Shown here one piece after another: positions 8,241 to 16,418 of a stretch of 44,453 nucleotides of DNA (position 1 is its first letter; each line of letters begins with the position of its first letter). Source of the DNA: a virus; IMG/VR virus record IMGVR_UViG_3300017605_000168, positions 1 through 44,453 of that record. One strand, 5' to 3'. The notes beneath the pieces were generated by a model. That model did no database searches. It was not told the DNA's origin and worked only from the letters and a program-made list of their open reading frames with translations. The translations under genes were made by a program, and so were the position numbers.

Positions 8241-9377
8241 ATGGCAAACGCCCTTGGCCTATACGATCCCCTGTTCTACGCACAGGAAGGCATCATCCAA
8301 CTCAAGAAGGCGCTCGGCATGGCCGCTCGCGTCTATCGTGGGTTTGATCGGACCCCGCAGGAGCGCGGATCCACGATCATGATCAACAAACCCTCGACGT
8401 TTGTTGCTCAGGATGCACCTTCGACGGCGCAGGACATCGCACCGGGACAGACCAGCATGACGCTGGCGTTCTGGAAGGAAGTGAAATTCTTCCTGACGGA
8501 CAAAGAACTCACCTTCAGCGGCGAACGCATCATCAACGATCACATTGTTCCGGCCGCACGCGCGCTGGCGCTGGACGTCGATACGCGGCTGTTCGGTCTC
8601 GCGGAAGACATTCCGTGGTTCGTCGATACGACCGCTCCGGCGGCTGTTTCGGACATCACCGCCGCGCGCAAGGTGCTGTTTTCGAACGGCGTCCCGATGG
8701 ACGAGAACGATCTGTTCCTCGGCGTCGATCCGCAGTTGGAATCGGAATTTCTCGCCCTGCCAGCCTTCTCGCAGGCGTCCGGCGCTGGCGACGTCGGCGT
8801 GAACACGCAGTTGCGCGGGACGATCGGCACGAAATTCGGATTCAACGTCTTCGCCTCCCAGAACGTGCCGACACACGTTGCTGGTGTCTCCGCTGACGCG
8901 GTCGGTGCGTTGACGGCGACCGCGAACGCAGGCGCGACGCAGATCTCTTTCAACGCGGTCACGGCATCGGGCACGTTCAAGCGCGGCGATTCGTTCGTGC
9001 TGGCTGGCAATACGCAGCGATACGTCTTCGCCGCCGATGCGACGGCCGACGGCACAGGTCTCGTGACGAACGCGTCGGTCTTTCCGCCGCTGGTGCAGAC
9101 CTACAACTCCGGCGTCGTGATCACGGCGTCGCTCTTGAACCACGTCAAGAACATGGCGTTCCACCGGTCAGCGTTCGCGCTGGCGATGGCTCCGCTGTCG
9201 CGTCTCGGCGCGGAACTGGGCGCGAAGATCGAAACCGCCGTGGACGAGGATTCGGGTCTCGCGATTCGGTCGCGTATGTTCTACGTCGGAGACGCGTCAA
9301 GGGTCTATGTTGCGTTGGATATCCTCTACGGATTGAAGACGCTGGAGCCGAACGCCGCCGTTATCCTTCGCGACTAA
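8241..9377 (+). CDS. major capsid protein, P22-coat type
   Basis: The 378-residue product resembles the P22 gp5 coat family: an early YRGFDRTPQERGSTI segment (about 32-46), a HK97-like core, and a C-terminal HRSAFALAMAPL (about 306-317) followed by YVGDASRVYVALDILYGLK (about 351-369). A beta-rich Thr/Ala insertion around residues 215-290 may correspond to the family's insertion (I) domain. It forms the icosahedral shell with the scaffold encoded upstream. The length is slightly under P22 coat (430 aa), consistent with a reduced insertion. Confidence 0.87.
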   Translation: MANALGLYDPLFYAQEGIIQLKKALGMAARVYRGFDRTPQERGSTIMINKPSTFVAQDAPSTAQDIAPGQTSMTLAFWKEVKFFLTDKELTFSGERIINDHIVPAARALALDVDTRLFGLAEDIPWFVDTTAPAAVSDITAARKVLFSNGVPMDENDLFLGVDPQLESEFLALPAFSQASGAGDVGVNTQLRGTIGTKFGFNVFASQNVPTHVAGVSADAVGALTATANAGATQISFNAVTASGTFKRGDSFVLAGNTQRYVFAADATADGTGLVTNASVFPPLVQTYNSGVVITASLLNHVKNMAFHRSAFALAMAPLSRLGAELGAKIETAVDEDSGLAIRSRMFYVGDASRVYVALDILYGLKTLEPNAAVILRD

Positions 9378-9411
9378 CGACCGACGACCGACTAGGAGGG
9401 GAGCGTGCGTG

Positions 9412-9876
9412 ATGGGAAGTTTGCCGACGGTAACTGTGAAGGCTGATACGCCTCTCGGTTACAAGATTATCAACCGGGACGACTTCAATCCGTCGAAGGA
9501 TTCGTTGGTCGAACTGGACGTGTTCGGTAATTTGATGTCGGAAGCGATCGTGGGCAGTGTCGAGACCGTTCGACAGAAACGCGCCTACCGGCGCAGAGGG
9601 TCAGTCAATGGCAAAGCGAAGCAAGGGCGACAACACCGCAACGCTGGAACGGCCGAAGGCGAACGGTCGTCGGTCCAAGCGGGTGAACGGCCAGAAGGGA
9701 AACGCCGATCGAAACGCACTGCCAGCGTCGGTCGCGACGGGCAACCCGGATCGTCAGCGGGAGCAGTCGCGTCGCCAGTTGTCGGACAACCGGTTCCGAA
9801 CGAACCTGTCGGAAGAGGATCGGCAGAAGGAAGCGGCGAAGTTGTCGCGAGTGGATCGCGAATCATCGAAGGCTAA
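9412..9876 (+). CDS. hypothetical protein following coat; long C-terminal overlap
   Basis: A strong AGGAGGGG (9394-9401) precedes GTG 9409 and ATG 9412. Residues 1-65 look like a structured small protein (VTVKADTPLGYKIINRDDF) of the kind often found just after phage coat genes. From base 9608 the frame stays open for 269 bases while a second ORF reads the +1 frame. That part would be a low-complexity Gly/Ser/Arg/Glu tail. The N-terminal portion is credible; the translated C-terminal tail is uncertain. Confidence 0.55.
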   Translation: MGSLPTVTVKADTPLGYKIINRDDFNPSKDSLVELDVFGNLMSEAIVGSVETVRQKRAYRRRGSVNGKAKQGRQHRNAGTAEGERSSVQAGERPEGKRRSKRTASVGRDGQPGSSAGAVASPVVGQPVPNEPVGRGSAEGSGEVVASGSRIIEG

Positions 9877-10231
9877 CGGCGATTCACCGAAGCATCGCGC
9901 GAAGACCGTCGATGAATTCCACGACCAGCAGGTGCCGGATCCAGCACCGACGTCCGTGATCGATCACGGCATCAAGAACCACGGTCGCGAGGAACACAAC
10001 CACGTTCCCGCTGGTGCCAACTCGCACGTTGAGGGTCCGGCACCGCGCCGGATTTCGAAGATTCAGGATGACGACCTGATTCTGGAGACGTTGCGGCTGG
10101 AAACCAAGGCCGACAATCTGTATTTGATGCGTCGCGAGGAACGCGAAGCCGACAAGCCGCGCGACTACGTGATCGACGCGATCAACCAGCGGCTGAAGGA
10201 AGTTCAGGGCGAGCCGATTCTCGACGAATAA
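9608..10231 (+). CDS. hypothetical charged virion-region protein, 207 aa
   Basis: The N-terminal half is very basic and polar (many Arg, Lys, Asn, Ser), probably disordered. The C-terminal half contains a His-rich segment (DHGIKNHGREEHNHV) and a final helix (YVIDAINQRLKEVQGE). The codon pattern through the overlap (frequent AAG, GCG, TCG, CGG, AAC) looks like neighbouring genes, which favours this frame as real. ATG 9608 is preferred; an upstream in-frame GTG at 9557 would add 17 codons. No known family is recognised. Confidence 0.65.
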   Translation: MAKRSKGDNTATLERPKANGRRSKRVNGQKGNADRNALPASVATGNPDRQREQSRRQLSDNRFRTNLSEEDRQKEAAKLSRVDRESSKANGDSPKHRAKTVDEFHDQQVPDPAPTSVIDHGIKNHGREEHNHVPAGANSHVEGPAPRRISKIQDDDLILETLRLETKADNLYLMRREEREADKPRDYVIDAINQRLKEVQGEPILDE

Positions 10232-10271
10232 GCGCGCTCATTCGTCGATTCAGTATCTCGGAGGGCGTGTT

Positions 10272-10454
10272 ATGACGGATGAGAACGCGAATGGTATCGA
10301 CGACGAGGTTGAAGATCGTCGGCAACATATCAAACGCAGCGAGGATCCGGCTGCGGCGAAAGACGTCGAAGGCGACGTGAGTTTTCCTGCGCTGGACGAA
10401 CAGCAGCAGGCGCAAACGGCGCAGACGCGCCGCCGGAAGCGGAGAAAGTCCTAA
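10272..10454 (+). CDS. hypothetical acidic protein, 60 aa
   Basis: A small, probably disordered protein with an acidic first half and a Gln-rich, basic end (QTRRRKRRKS). ATG 10272 follows GGAGG at about 10260 with normal spacing. No domain can be named. Similar small charged proteins are frequent next to capsid genes, but nothing specific supports a role here. Confidence 0.5.
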   Translation: MTDENANGIDDEVEDRRQHIKRSEDPAAAKDVEGDVSFPALDEQQQAQTAQTRRRKRRKS

Positions 10455-10482
10455 CGAGCGGTGAGTGCAGCGAGGCAGGCAG

Positions 10483-10512
10483 TGGCCGGTCGGAAGCGTT
10501 TCCGGTCGGCCA
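10483..10512 (+). terminator. hairpin, possible weak terminator
   Basis: In the 79-base gap 10455-10533, TGGCCG (10483-10488) can pair with CGGCCA (10507-10512), and an inner GGAA can pair with TTCC, separated by a GTC/GGT internal loop. It is followed by TTGTTG rather than a clean T-run, so termination would be weak. A GGGAGGA RBS for the next gene follows at about 10524-10530. Confidence 0.35.
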
Positions 10513-10533
10513 TTGTTGCGAATGGGAGGATCA

Positions 10534-10926
10534 ATGGCAACCACGAAAACGCGCGCCGATCGGTTGAATGATTTAGTTCGACGTCGTGCGCCGAAGGCGG
10601 CAGCGTTTCATGACAAGCATGGTCGCTGGCCCCAGCGCGATCCAGTCGAAGGTGAAGCGGCACGATTCGAAGATCCGCAAACGTCGGTGAAGAAACTGTC
10701 GGCGGTTTTCGGCGCGGATCCGGAGCGCAAGAATCGGCAGAAGGATTCGATTCTCAGGGATGCGGAATTGGCGGACCAATTCCGTCGGCAAGCGCCCTAC
10801 GAGATCAAGACCACGAATGCCGGAGAGACCAAGATTCTCCTGACGACCGAAGACGGCGACGTGATCGGTGGCAAGGGAGCCACGATGGAAGATGCGCTCG
10901 CTGCGCTGGAGGCCAAACTGTCATGA
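10534..10926 (+). CDS. hypothetical virion-region protein, 130 aa
   Basis: ATG 10534 follows GGGAGGA with 3-4 bases of spacing, so the longer in-frame extension from 10465 is rejected. The product is helical and basic at the front, with DEL-like charged helices, and ends in a beta segment with TKILLTTEDGDVIGGKG followed by a helix. The stop overlaps the next ATG (ATGA at 10923-10926). I recognise no family. Confidence 0.65.
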   Translation: MATTKTRADRLNDLVRRRAPKAAAFHDKHGRWPQRDPVEGEAARFEDPQTSVKKLSAVFGADPERKNRQKDSILRDAELADQFRRQAPYEIKTTNAGETKILLTTEDGDVIGGKGATMEDALAALEAKLS

Positions 10927-11672
10927 ACCAAGTGAACCAAGGCGGAAAAGCGCGACCGGTGGGCGATCTGTCGCACCGCGTGGTTCGCGATCTGGGATTG
11001 CTGCAACCGGCACCGACCGGATGGAAGATTCGCAACTTCCTTCGATACCGTCGGCGTGAGGTTCCGCAAGGCGTCGCGTATGCGTTGCTGGGCAACCTCT
11101 CCGGGATCGCGGTGGTTCGTCCGACGCTGACAGGGATGGTCTATCGACGGCCGGAAGGCTTACCGATCGATATCAACCGGCGCGTCTCGGAATTGTTGCG
11201 CGAGAACGTGAGCGTGCGCGAACTGGCGCGGCACTTCGGCGGATCGGTGACGGACTACGGCGTTATGTCGCGCCGTCTGGTCACGGATACCGGTGTCGCG
11301 TTTCTCGTGGATGCGTTGCAGAATCTGACGGAACCGGAGAACTTCAAATTCCATGCGTTCGGCACCGGGACCACGGCTGAAGCCGCCTCACAGACGGCGC
11401 TGGTCACGGAACTGACGACGCAATACAACCCTGACAATACGCGGCCGACCGGATCGCAAACCGAGTCGGCGGCGAACGTCTATCGAACGGTCGGCACGTT
11501 GTCACCGGATACCGGCGGAACGATCGCGGTCACGGAACACGGCCTGATGTCGCAGGCGGGAACCGGCGGCGGAACGATGTTCGATCGGTCGGTCTTTACG
11601 GCGGTCAATCTTGTCGCAGGCGCGGATTCGTTGCAGACGACTTACGATCTGACCATTGCATCAGGCGGCTAA
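10923..11672 (+). CDS. putative phage structural protein, 249 aa
   Basis: The N-terminal 100 residues are basic. The C-terminal part is Thr/Gly/Ala-rich and beta-like: FHAFGTGTTAEAASQTALVTEL (one stretch, about residues 138-159), then NVYRTVGTLSPDTGGTIAV, then DSLQTTYDLTIASGG at the end. This C-terminal arrangement recurs in phage virion proteins of unknown role. Its place between coat and neck genes suggests a head decoration or attachment protein; that is inference. Confidence 0.6.
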   Translation: MNQVNQGGKARPVGDLSHRVVRDLGLLQPAPTGWKIRNFLRYRRREVPQGVAYALLGNLSGIAVVRPTLTGMVYRRPEGLPIDINRRVSELLRENVSVRELARHFGGSVTDYGVMSRRLVTDTGVAFLVDALQNLTEPENFKFHAFGTGTTAEAASQTALVTELTTQYNPDNTRPTGSQTESAANVYRTVGTLSPDTGGTIAVTEHGLMSQAGTGGGTMFDRSVFTAVNLVAGADSLQTTYDLTIASGG

Positions 11673-11688
11673 CGTCACAGAGTGATTC

Positions 11689-11970
11689 ATGGCAATTCAG
11701 ACTTACAGATTGCTTACTGCGTTGGGTGGTCAGATCACGCTGGACGCGGTTTACAACGACGCGAATCTCAGCGCATCTCAGGTGCAATATACGAACACGA
11801 CTCCCGATCCCGTCACAATCGTGGTCACCCGGCGATCGGACGGTCAGCAGTTCAGTGGCGTCGCGGCACCGGGAAGCGTCGATGTTCGCGTGAACGTTCC
11901 GAATACGCAAATGTCCTTCGACGCGAAAGGACGGTTGCTTGGCTGGGATTTCGGCATCGCGACCGGGTAA
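11689..11970 (+). CDS. hypothetical small beta-rich protein, 93 aa
   Basis: The product is Thr/Val-rich with alternating hydrophobic residues (VTIVVTRRSDG, SVDVRVNVPNT) and few helix formers, consistent with a small beta-sandwich. It is followed closely by the next ORF (3 bases). No family is recognised, but the composition fits a virion surface protein. Confidence 0.6.
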   Translation: MAIQTYRLLTALGGQITLDAVYNDANLSASQVQYTNTTPDPVTIVVTRRSDGQQFSGVAAPGSVDVRVNVPNTQMSFDAKGRLLGWDFGIATG

Positions 11971-11973
11971 CGA

Positions 11974-12657
11974 ATGCCTGCGTCCGGCAGTTCTCTGACC
12001 AGCGGAACAAGCGATAGTTCGACGACGACCGTCGCGACGTCTGCTGGGTTCAATGCTGTTGCAGGCCGTTTCATTTGGGTATGGGTAGGATGGGAGAACA
12101 CCATCACGAACGTATCTTCGGTGACGGACTCCGCTGGAAATACCTACGTGATATCGCCGCTTCAGCGCGCGGGAACAGCGGGTCCGTTTGGTCAGCTTGC
12201 CTACGCTTACAACATTTCTGCGCACGCGTCGAACATCGTGACGGCAACACTCGCGGCGGCAGCAGATTTCAAGCGTATCGCCGCGAGACAAATCTCTGGG
12301 ATGCCAGCGACGGATACGCTGAGCGCTCACGTAAAGAACCAAGGATCGAGCGGAACGAACGCGAACGCAGGAAATCTAACACCAACCGGACCGTCGTCGG
12401 TGTTAGTGCAAGGAACGAAGGGGTTCTCAGGCGTCACCTATACGCCGGGAACGGGCTTCGCGGAGTTGATAGAAATAGTCGAGAGCGCCGTCGAAGAATG
12501 GCTGAACGCTGCCGGGGCCGGTCCATTCACTGCGAATATGACAGCTTCGTCAGCGCAGGATTGGGCGTCTGCCGCCGCCGCGTTCACCGTGGATGAGACG
12601 TTACCCGGTGTCGATTATCGGAATTTTCCGAAGTTCCCGTTACAGAGAACCTCATGA
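11974..12657 (+). CDS. putative virion protein with jelly-roll-like domain
   Basis: This 227-residue protein is Thr/Ser/Ala-rich and beta-like. Its plan (a long strand WVWVGWEN, then SSVTDSAGNTY, a central AYAYNISAHASNIVTATL, a late W/A segment) resembles the middle domain of the 1549-aa fibre protein at 26811 (residues about 970-1180). This suggests the same fold in two virion proteins. It overlaps the next gene by four bases (ATGA). The role is probably capsid or neck decoration. Confidence 0.6.
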   Translation: MPASGSSLTSGTSDSSTTTVATSAGFNAVAGRFIWVWVGWENTITNVSSVTDSAGNTYVISPLQRAGTAGPFGQLAYAYNISAHASNIVTATLAAAADFKRIAARQISGMPATDTLSAHVKNQGSSGTNANAGNLTPTGPSSVLVQGTKGFSGVTYTPGTGFAELIEIVESAVEEWLNAAGAGPFTANMTASSAQDWASAAAAFTVDETLPGVDYRNFPKFPLQRTS

Positions 12658-13535
12658 TCATCCTGCCCAATACGACTGACAAGCTTCAGTTGGTGACGAG
12701 TGCGGCAGGCAAGATCGACTGCATCGTTTCGTATAGCGACGTCTCGCAAGCGACGCCTCCGGTGGTTGCGCCGTTCGGTCGGCAACTGTCGTCGCCCACG
12801 ACGGCAACGACGACGGATATTTTAGGTTCTCCCGGCGCAAGCACGACGCGGACGCCGGAAGAAATGACGTTCCGGAACGCGCACGCGTCGGTCGCGAATA
12901 CGATCACGGTGCTCTACAACGCGAACGGCACGACTTACGAGATTCACAAAGTCACCTTGGCTCCCGGCGAGATGCTGGAATACATCCAAGGGATCGGCTG
13001 GTTTCTTGTCGCGAACCAGTTGCCGAACATTCGCAACCAGAGCACCGCCGACCAAGCATTGTCAGCCGGAACCGAGACGTATCTCACCGGATCGGATATC
13101 CGGATTCCATCGAACCGGCCGATCGCGATCGGGACTCGGTTTCACTGGCGCATCTCTGCGACGAAGACCGCCGCCGGGACGGCAGCGTGGGCGATCAACG
13201 TTCGGTTCGGGACCGCCGGAACGACAAGCGACAGCGCGCGACTCACGTTCACGTCGGCGCAGTTGCAGACGGGGGCAGTGGATACGGCGACGTGGGAAAT
13301 TCGCGTGGTCGTGCGCGGACCGATTAGTTCGTCGTGCGTGGTTGCTGGTGCGTTGGAATTTCAGCACAAGCTGGACATCACCGGCTGGTCGGTGTTGCGC
13401 GTCGATGCGTTCTCGCTGGTCTCGTCCGCGTTCGATATCACGCCGACCGGAACGATCGTCGGACTGAGCTTCGCGCCGGGAGCGTCGGTGGTGCCGACGT
13501 TCCAAGTTGTCAGCGCTGAATGCGAGAACATCTGA
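12654..13535 (+). CDS. putative virion/fibre-type protein, 293 aa
   Basis: The N-terminus (MIILPNTTDKLQLVTSAAGK) and the following YNANGTTYEIHKVTLAPGEMLEY segment (about 85-105) resemble a domain seen in many uncultured-phage structural proteins. The second half is beta-rich with alternating Thr/Val. The ATG overlaps the preceding stop, and the TGA overlaps the next ATG at 13535. It lies in a run of virion surface-like genes between coat and neck. The exact role is unknown. Confidence 0.6.
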   Translation: MIILPNTTDKLQLVTSAAGKIDCIVSYSDVSQATPPVVAPFGRQLSSPTTATTTDILGSPGASTTRTPEEMTFRNAHASVANTITVLYNANGTTYEIHKVTLAPGEMLEYIQGIGWFLVANQLPNIRNQSTADQALSAGTETYLTGSDIRIPSNRPIAIGTRFHWRISATKTAAGTAAWAINVRFGTAGTTSDSARLTFTSAQLQTGAVDTATWEIRVVVRGPISSSCVVAGALEFQHKLDITGWSVLRVDAFSLVSSAFDITPTGTIVGLSFAPGASVVPTFQVVSAECENI

Positions 13536-14971
13536 TGCCGCTGAACGCCTTCAACAACCATCTCTCAGCGACAGGAATCGCGTTGAATCAGCGGCTGTTT
13601 ATTCAGACGTGGTTCAACCGATCGCTCGCATCGTTCGATCTGACCGGCGGCGGCACACTGTTCACGCTGAATCTGTCGGGCACGATCACGCCGTCGGCGG
13701 CAATCTTCCAAACTACGTCGAAGAATGCGGCAGGCACCGTGACACCGGCTGGCGTGCTGGCGAAGCTGGTGACGAAGAAACCAGCCGGAACGATCACGCC
13801 TGCTGGTGCGCTCGCGAAGCAGGCGCAGAAGACGGCATCCGGATCGATCACACCGGCCGGTCTCCTGACGCAGACGCGGATTTTCGGTAAGGCGTTGACG
13901 GCGACCATTACCCCGGCTGCGACGCTGTTCAAATCGATTGGAAAACCGTTAGCCGGAGCCGTGACGCCTGCCGGTGCGCTCCGCAAGCTGACCACGAAAG
14001 CGTCCTTCACCGGCTCGATCGCACCGACCGGCGCGGTGGTCCGTCAGACGTTGAAGGTGTTCGCAGCGACGATTACGCCGTCGGCCATTATCACGACGAC
14101 GCGTGTATTTCTGCGCTCGCTGGCTGGAACCGTGACTCCGGCAGGCGCGATCGTCAAGGCAGCGGCAAAGAAGCTGACGGGAACCGTGACGCCGACCGGC
14201 GCGGTTGCGAAACAGACGGTTCGATCGCTGGCCGGGGTTGTGACGTCGTCCGGAATCGTATCTCGTAAGACGTTGAAGGTGGCAACCGGGACCATTACAC
14301 CGTCGGGTCTCGCGACGTCCATTCGCGCCAGTCTCCGGACGCTGACCGGAACCATTACGCCAACTGGACAGTTCCAGAAGGCCGTAGGCAAGACCGTTTC
14401 CGGTACGGTCCAACCGGTCGGCGCGGTCAAGAAGTCGCTATCTGCGCCAAGAGCGGGACAAATCCAGCCGGTTGGCGCGTTACGCAAATCAGTCGCGCGT
14501 TCGTTGGCCGGAACGGTCGGGCCAGCCGGTCTGATATCGAACGTCCGACTGATGATCAAGTCGGTCGCAGGAACTGTGACGCCTGCCGGACTACTCAAGA
14601 AGCAGACGCAGCGATCGGCGGCTGGAACCGTGACGCCGACCGGGATCGTGAAGCCGAAATTACTGAAGGGGCTGAGCGGTGCGGTTTCGCTGGCCGGGAG
14701 TCTCGCGAAAGCGATCGTGGTCTCGTTCAGCGGCGCGGTTCTGCCCCACGGATCCATCCTGAACGTGGTCGGCGGTCAGGTGCAACGCGCGATCGTGCAT
14801 CTCTACGCGATCGGGATGCCGAAGATCCGACTAGCAGCGGTCCGAACCGAAGCCGTGATCCGGATGATCGGCGGAACGTCCGCGATTCGATTGTCGGCGC
14901 TGAAGACGAATGCGGTTCTCAAGTTGCAAGGCGTGTGGTCGAAGATGATCCGGATGATTAGCGAATCATGA
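13535..14971 (+). CDS. tandem-repeat virion protein (20 repeats of 18-20 aa)
   Basis: The 478-residue product is dominated (residues 48 to about 414) by twenty tandem units of the form [AST]-G-x-[VI]-x-P-x-G followed by a basic ten-residue segment. Units 4, 8, 12 and 16 have 20 residues and almost all others 18, giving a super-repeat of about 74 residues. A short N-terminal head and a C-terminal KIRLAAVRTEAVIRMIGG region flank the array. Regular beta-turn repeats suggest a solenoid fibre. The start ATG 13535 overlaps the previous stop (TGATG); ATG 13520 is an in-frame alternative. No enzymatic motif is present. Confidence 0.75.
   Translation: MPLNAFNNHLSATGIALNQRLFIQTWFNRSLASFDLTGGGTLFTLNLSGTITPSAAIFQTTSKNAAGTVTPAGVLAKLVTKKPAGTITPAGALAKQAQKTASGSITPAGLLTQTRIFGKALTATITPAATLFKSIGKPLAGAVTPAGALRKLTTKASFTGSIAPTGAVVRQTLKVFAATITPSAIITTTRVFLRSLAGTVTPAGAIVKAAAKKLTGTVTPTGAVAKQTVRSLAGVVTSSGIVSRKTLKVATGTITPSGLATSIRASLRTLTGTITPTGQFQKAVGKTVSGTVQPVGAVKKSLSAPRAGQIQPVGALRKSVARSLAGTVGPAGLISNVRLMIKSVAGTVTPAGLLKKQTQRSAAGTVTPTGIVKPKLLKGLSGAVSLAGSLAKAIVVSFSGAVLPHGSILNVVGGQVQRAIVHLYAIGMPKIRLAAVRTEAVIRMIGGTSAIRLSALKTNAVLKLQGVWSKMIRMISES
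13676..14776 (+). repeat. coding tandem-repeat array, about 54-60 bp units
   Basis: Twenty in-frame units encode G-x-[VI]-x-P-x-G motifs. Unit lengths in residues run 18,18,18,20; 18,19,18,20; 18,18,18,20; 18,18,18,20; then 18,18,18 and a final shorter unit. Units have diverged at DNA level, so this is an old array rather than a fresh expansion. Confidence 0.85.
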
Positions 14972-15378
14972 GTATCACCCAGAACATCACGGCGGCGCAC
15001 AAATGGTTCATTGGCGAAGACAAGATTCTGGAATTCGAACCGCTGGCCGACGATGGCAAACTGCCGACCGATCCGACGAAGGGCGTTGAAGATGTTTCTG
15101 GTCGAACGTTCGCCTATTGGCTGGCGAAATCCGAGACCGCTGTCGAACCGTTCTTTGAAAAACGAACCGGCGGACAAGGCATCACGATCACAGGCGTCTA
15201 CAACGCGGACCGATCGGTGAATACGCAGCGAATCGCCGTCGCGATCGAAGACACCGATACCGACGATTTGAAAGCCGGAACGTGGTATCACGCGCTGAAG
15301 CAGATTGTCGCTGGCGGCGACGCGATCTATGTAGACGGCACTGTGATCTTGCAGAAGGCCCCAGCGCCGCCGGAGTAG
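14968..15378 (+). CDS. BppU-N-like Ig-fold virion protein, 136 aa
   Basis: The sequence has the pattern of short phage beta-sandwich proteins related to the baseplate BppU N-terminal domain: an early KWFIGEDKILEFEPL strand pair, DVSGRTFAYWLAK (about 42-54), GGQGITITG (about 67-75) and a late AGTWYHALKQIVAGGD segment. Such domains often connect head or baseplate parts. It overlaps the upstream stop by four bases. The family assignment is by pattern and is moderate. Confidence 0.6.
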   Translation: MSITQNITAAHKWFIGEDKILEFEPLADDGKLPTDPTKGVEDVSGRTFAYWLAKSETAVEPFFEKRTGGQGITITGVYNADRSVNTQRIAVAIEDTDTDDLKAGTWYHALKQIVAGGDAIYVDGTVILQKAPAPPE

Positions 15379-15380
15379 GT

Positions 15381-15899
15381 ATGCCGACGATCATTGCGAC
15401 TGCCGGAGCACCAAACGCGAACAGCTACGCGACGATCGCGGAATCGGATGCGTATCATCTTGGACATATCGATCCGGCTGTATGGGATGATGCCGATCTT
15501 GACGTTCAGCAACGCGCGTTGATCACGGCAACGCGACTACTCGATCAGCATCTCGTGTGGATCGGCTACGTAGCAGACGACCAGCAGGCGCTCGCGTGGC
15601 CGCGTATCTGGGCACGAACACGCAACGGTTTTCTGTTTCCGACGAACGCGATTCCGCAGGCGGTGAAAGACGCGACGTCGGAACTGGCGCGGCGGCTGAT
15701 TGAGTTGGGCACCATTCCAGCGGACAGCGTCGGTGACGATGAATTGAAATCGCTGAAGGCCGGTCCGGTCTCGCTGGAATTCAACGTGGGAGCGTCACCG
15801 GATCCGCTGCCCGATCCGGTCTATCAGATGGTGAAGTTTCTCGCGGTGCCGGATACGGCGAACCGTGGGATCGCGTCGGTTCCAGTGATTCGCACATAG
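15381..15899 (+). CDS. head-tail adaptor, DnaT-like family
   Basis: The 172-residue product has the signature of the family often named putative DnaT-like ssDNA-binding protein: ANSYATIAESDAYH near residues 12-25, QQRALITATRLLDQ (about 48-61), LAWPR (about 72-76) and IPQAVKDATSELARRL (about 94-109). In phages these are helical adaptor (Ad1-like) proteins that dock under the portal. ATG 15381 follows the upstream stop by two bases. The gene order (coat, adaptor, closure, completion, terminator, tube) supports a neck role. Confidence 0.75.
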   Translation: MPTIIATAGAPNANSYATIAESDAYHLGHIDPAVWDDADLDVQQRALITATRLLDQHLVWIGYVADDQQALAWPRIWARTRNGFLFPTNAIPQAVKDATSELARRLIELGTIPADSVGDDELKSLKAGPVSLEFNVGASPDPLPDPVYQMVKFLAVPDTANRGIASVPVIRT

Positions 15900-15910
15900 G
15901 AGAAACCACG

Positions 15911-16414
15911 ATGGCTGTAGCAGCACGACTCACAGCGTTGGCGACAGGGTTGATCACGAAAGGATTCGCGCACGGAGACAGCGGTCAGTTGCCATTCAAC
16001 ATTGGCGGCACACTGGAATTCAAAGATGGGATCGGTGCGGGTCAAGCCGATCGCGTCTTCTCCGAACGACGCACGATCGCGGCCGGTGGGAACCTCGATC
16101 TGGATCTGTCCGGCGGCGGACTGGTCAACGAATTTGGCGATGCGGTGACGTTCGCGAAGGTGAAGGCGATCTCGATCAAGCACGCGTCCGGCGTTGCGAA
16201 CGCGGTTATCGGCAACGGCGCGACACCGTTTCTCGGACCGTTCGGCGCAGCGGCGCATACGATTGCGATTCCGCCGGGCGGCGCGTTCTCGATTGGCCGA
16301 ACCGATGCCGCCGGATGGCCGGTCACGAACACGACAGCGGATATTCTCCGGATCAACAATCCGGGCGGCGCGTCGATCGACGTGGATATCTGCATCGTCG
16401 GCACGTCGGCGTAG
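15911..16414 (+). CDS. putative structural protein, 167 aa
   Basis: A beta-rich Gly/Ala protein with GGTLEFKDGIGAGQADRVF near residues 32-50, an RTIAAGGNLDLDLSGGGL segment and FGDAVTFAKVKAISIKH, ending with VDICIVGTSA. This arrangement is familiar from phage virion proteins but no function is known to me. AGGAGAAACC before ATG 15911 gives a good RBS. It may be a neck or decoration protein. Confidence 0.65.
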   Translation: MAVAARLTALATGLITKGFAHGDSGQLPFNIGGTLEFKDGIGAGQADRVFSERRTIAAGGNLDLDLSGGGLVNEFGDAVTFAKVKAISIKHASGVANAVIGNGATPFLGPFGAAAHTIAIPPGGAFSIGRTDAAGWPVTNTTADILRINNPGGASIDVDICIVGTSA

Positions 16415-16418
16415 GACG

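Noticed and set aside
8259-9164. 301-codon minus-strand ORF across the coat gene
   Set aside because: It mirrors the coat gene; the product is Arg/His/Val-rich without motifs, as expected for a shadow of a G+C-rich gene.
14044-14757. 237-codon minus-strand ORF across the repeat protein
   Set aside because: Its own repeats are only the complement of the plus-strand repeats; no RBS or domain supports it.
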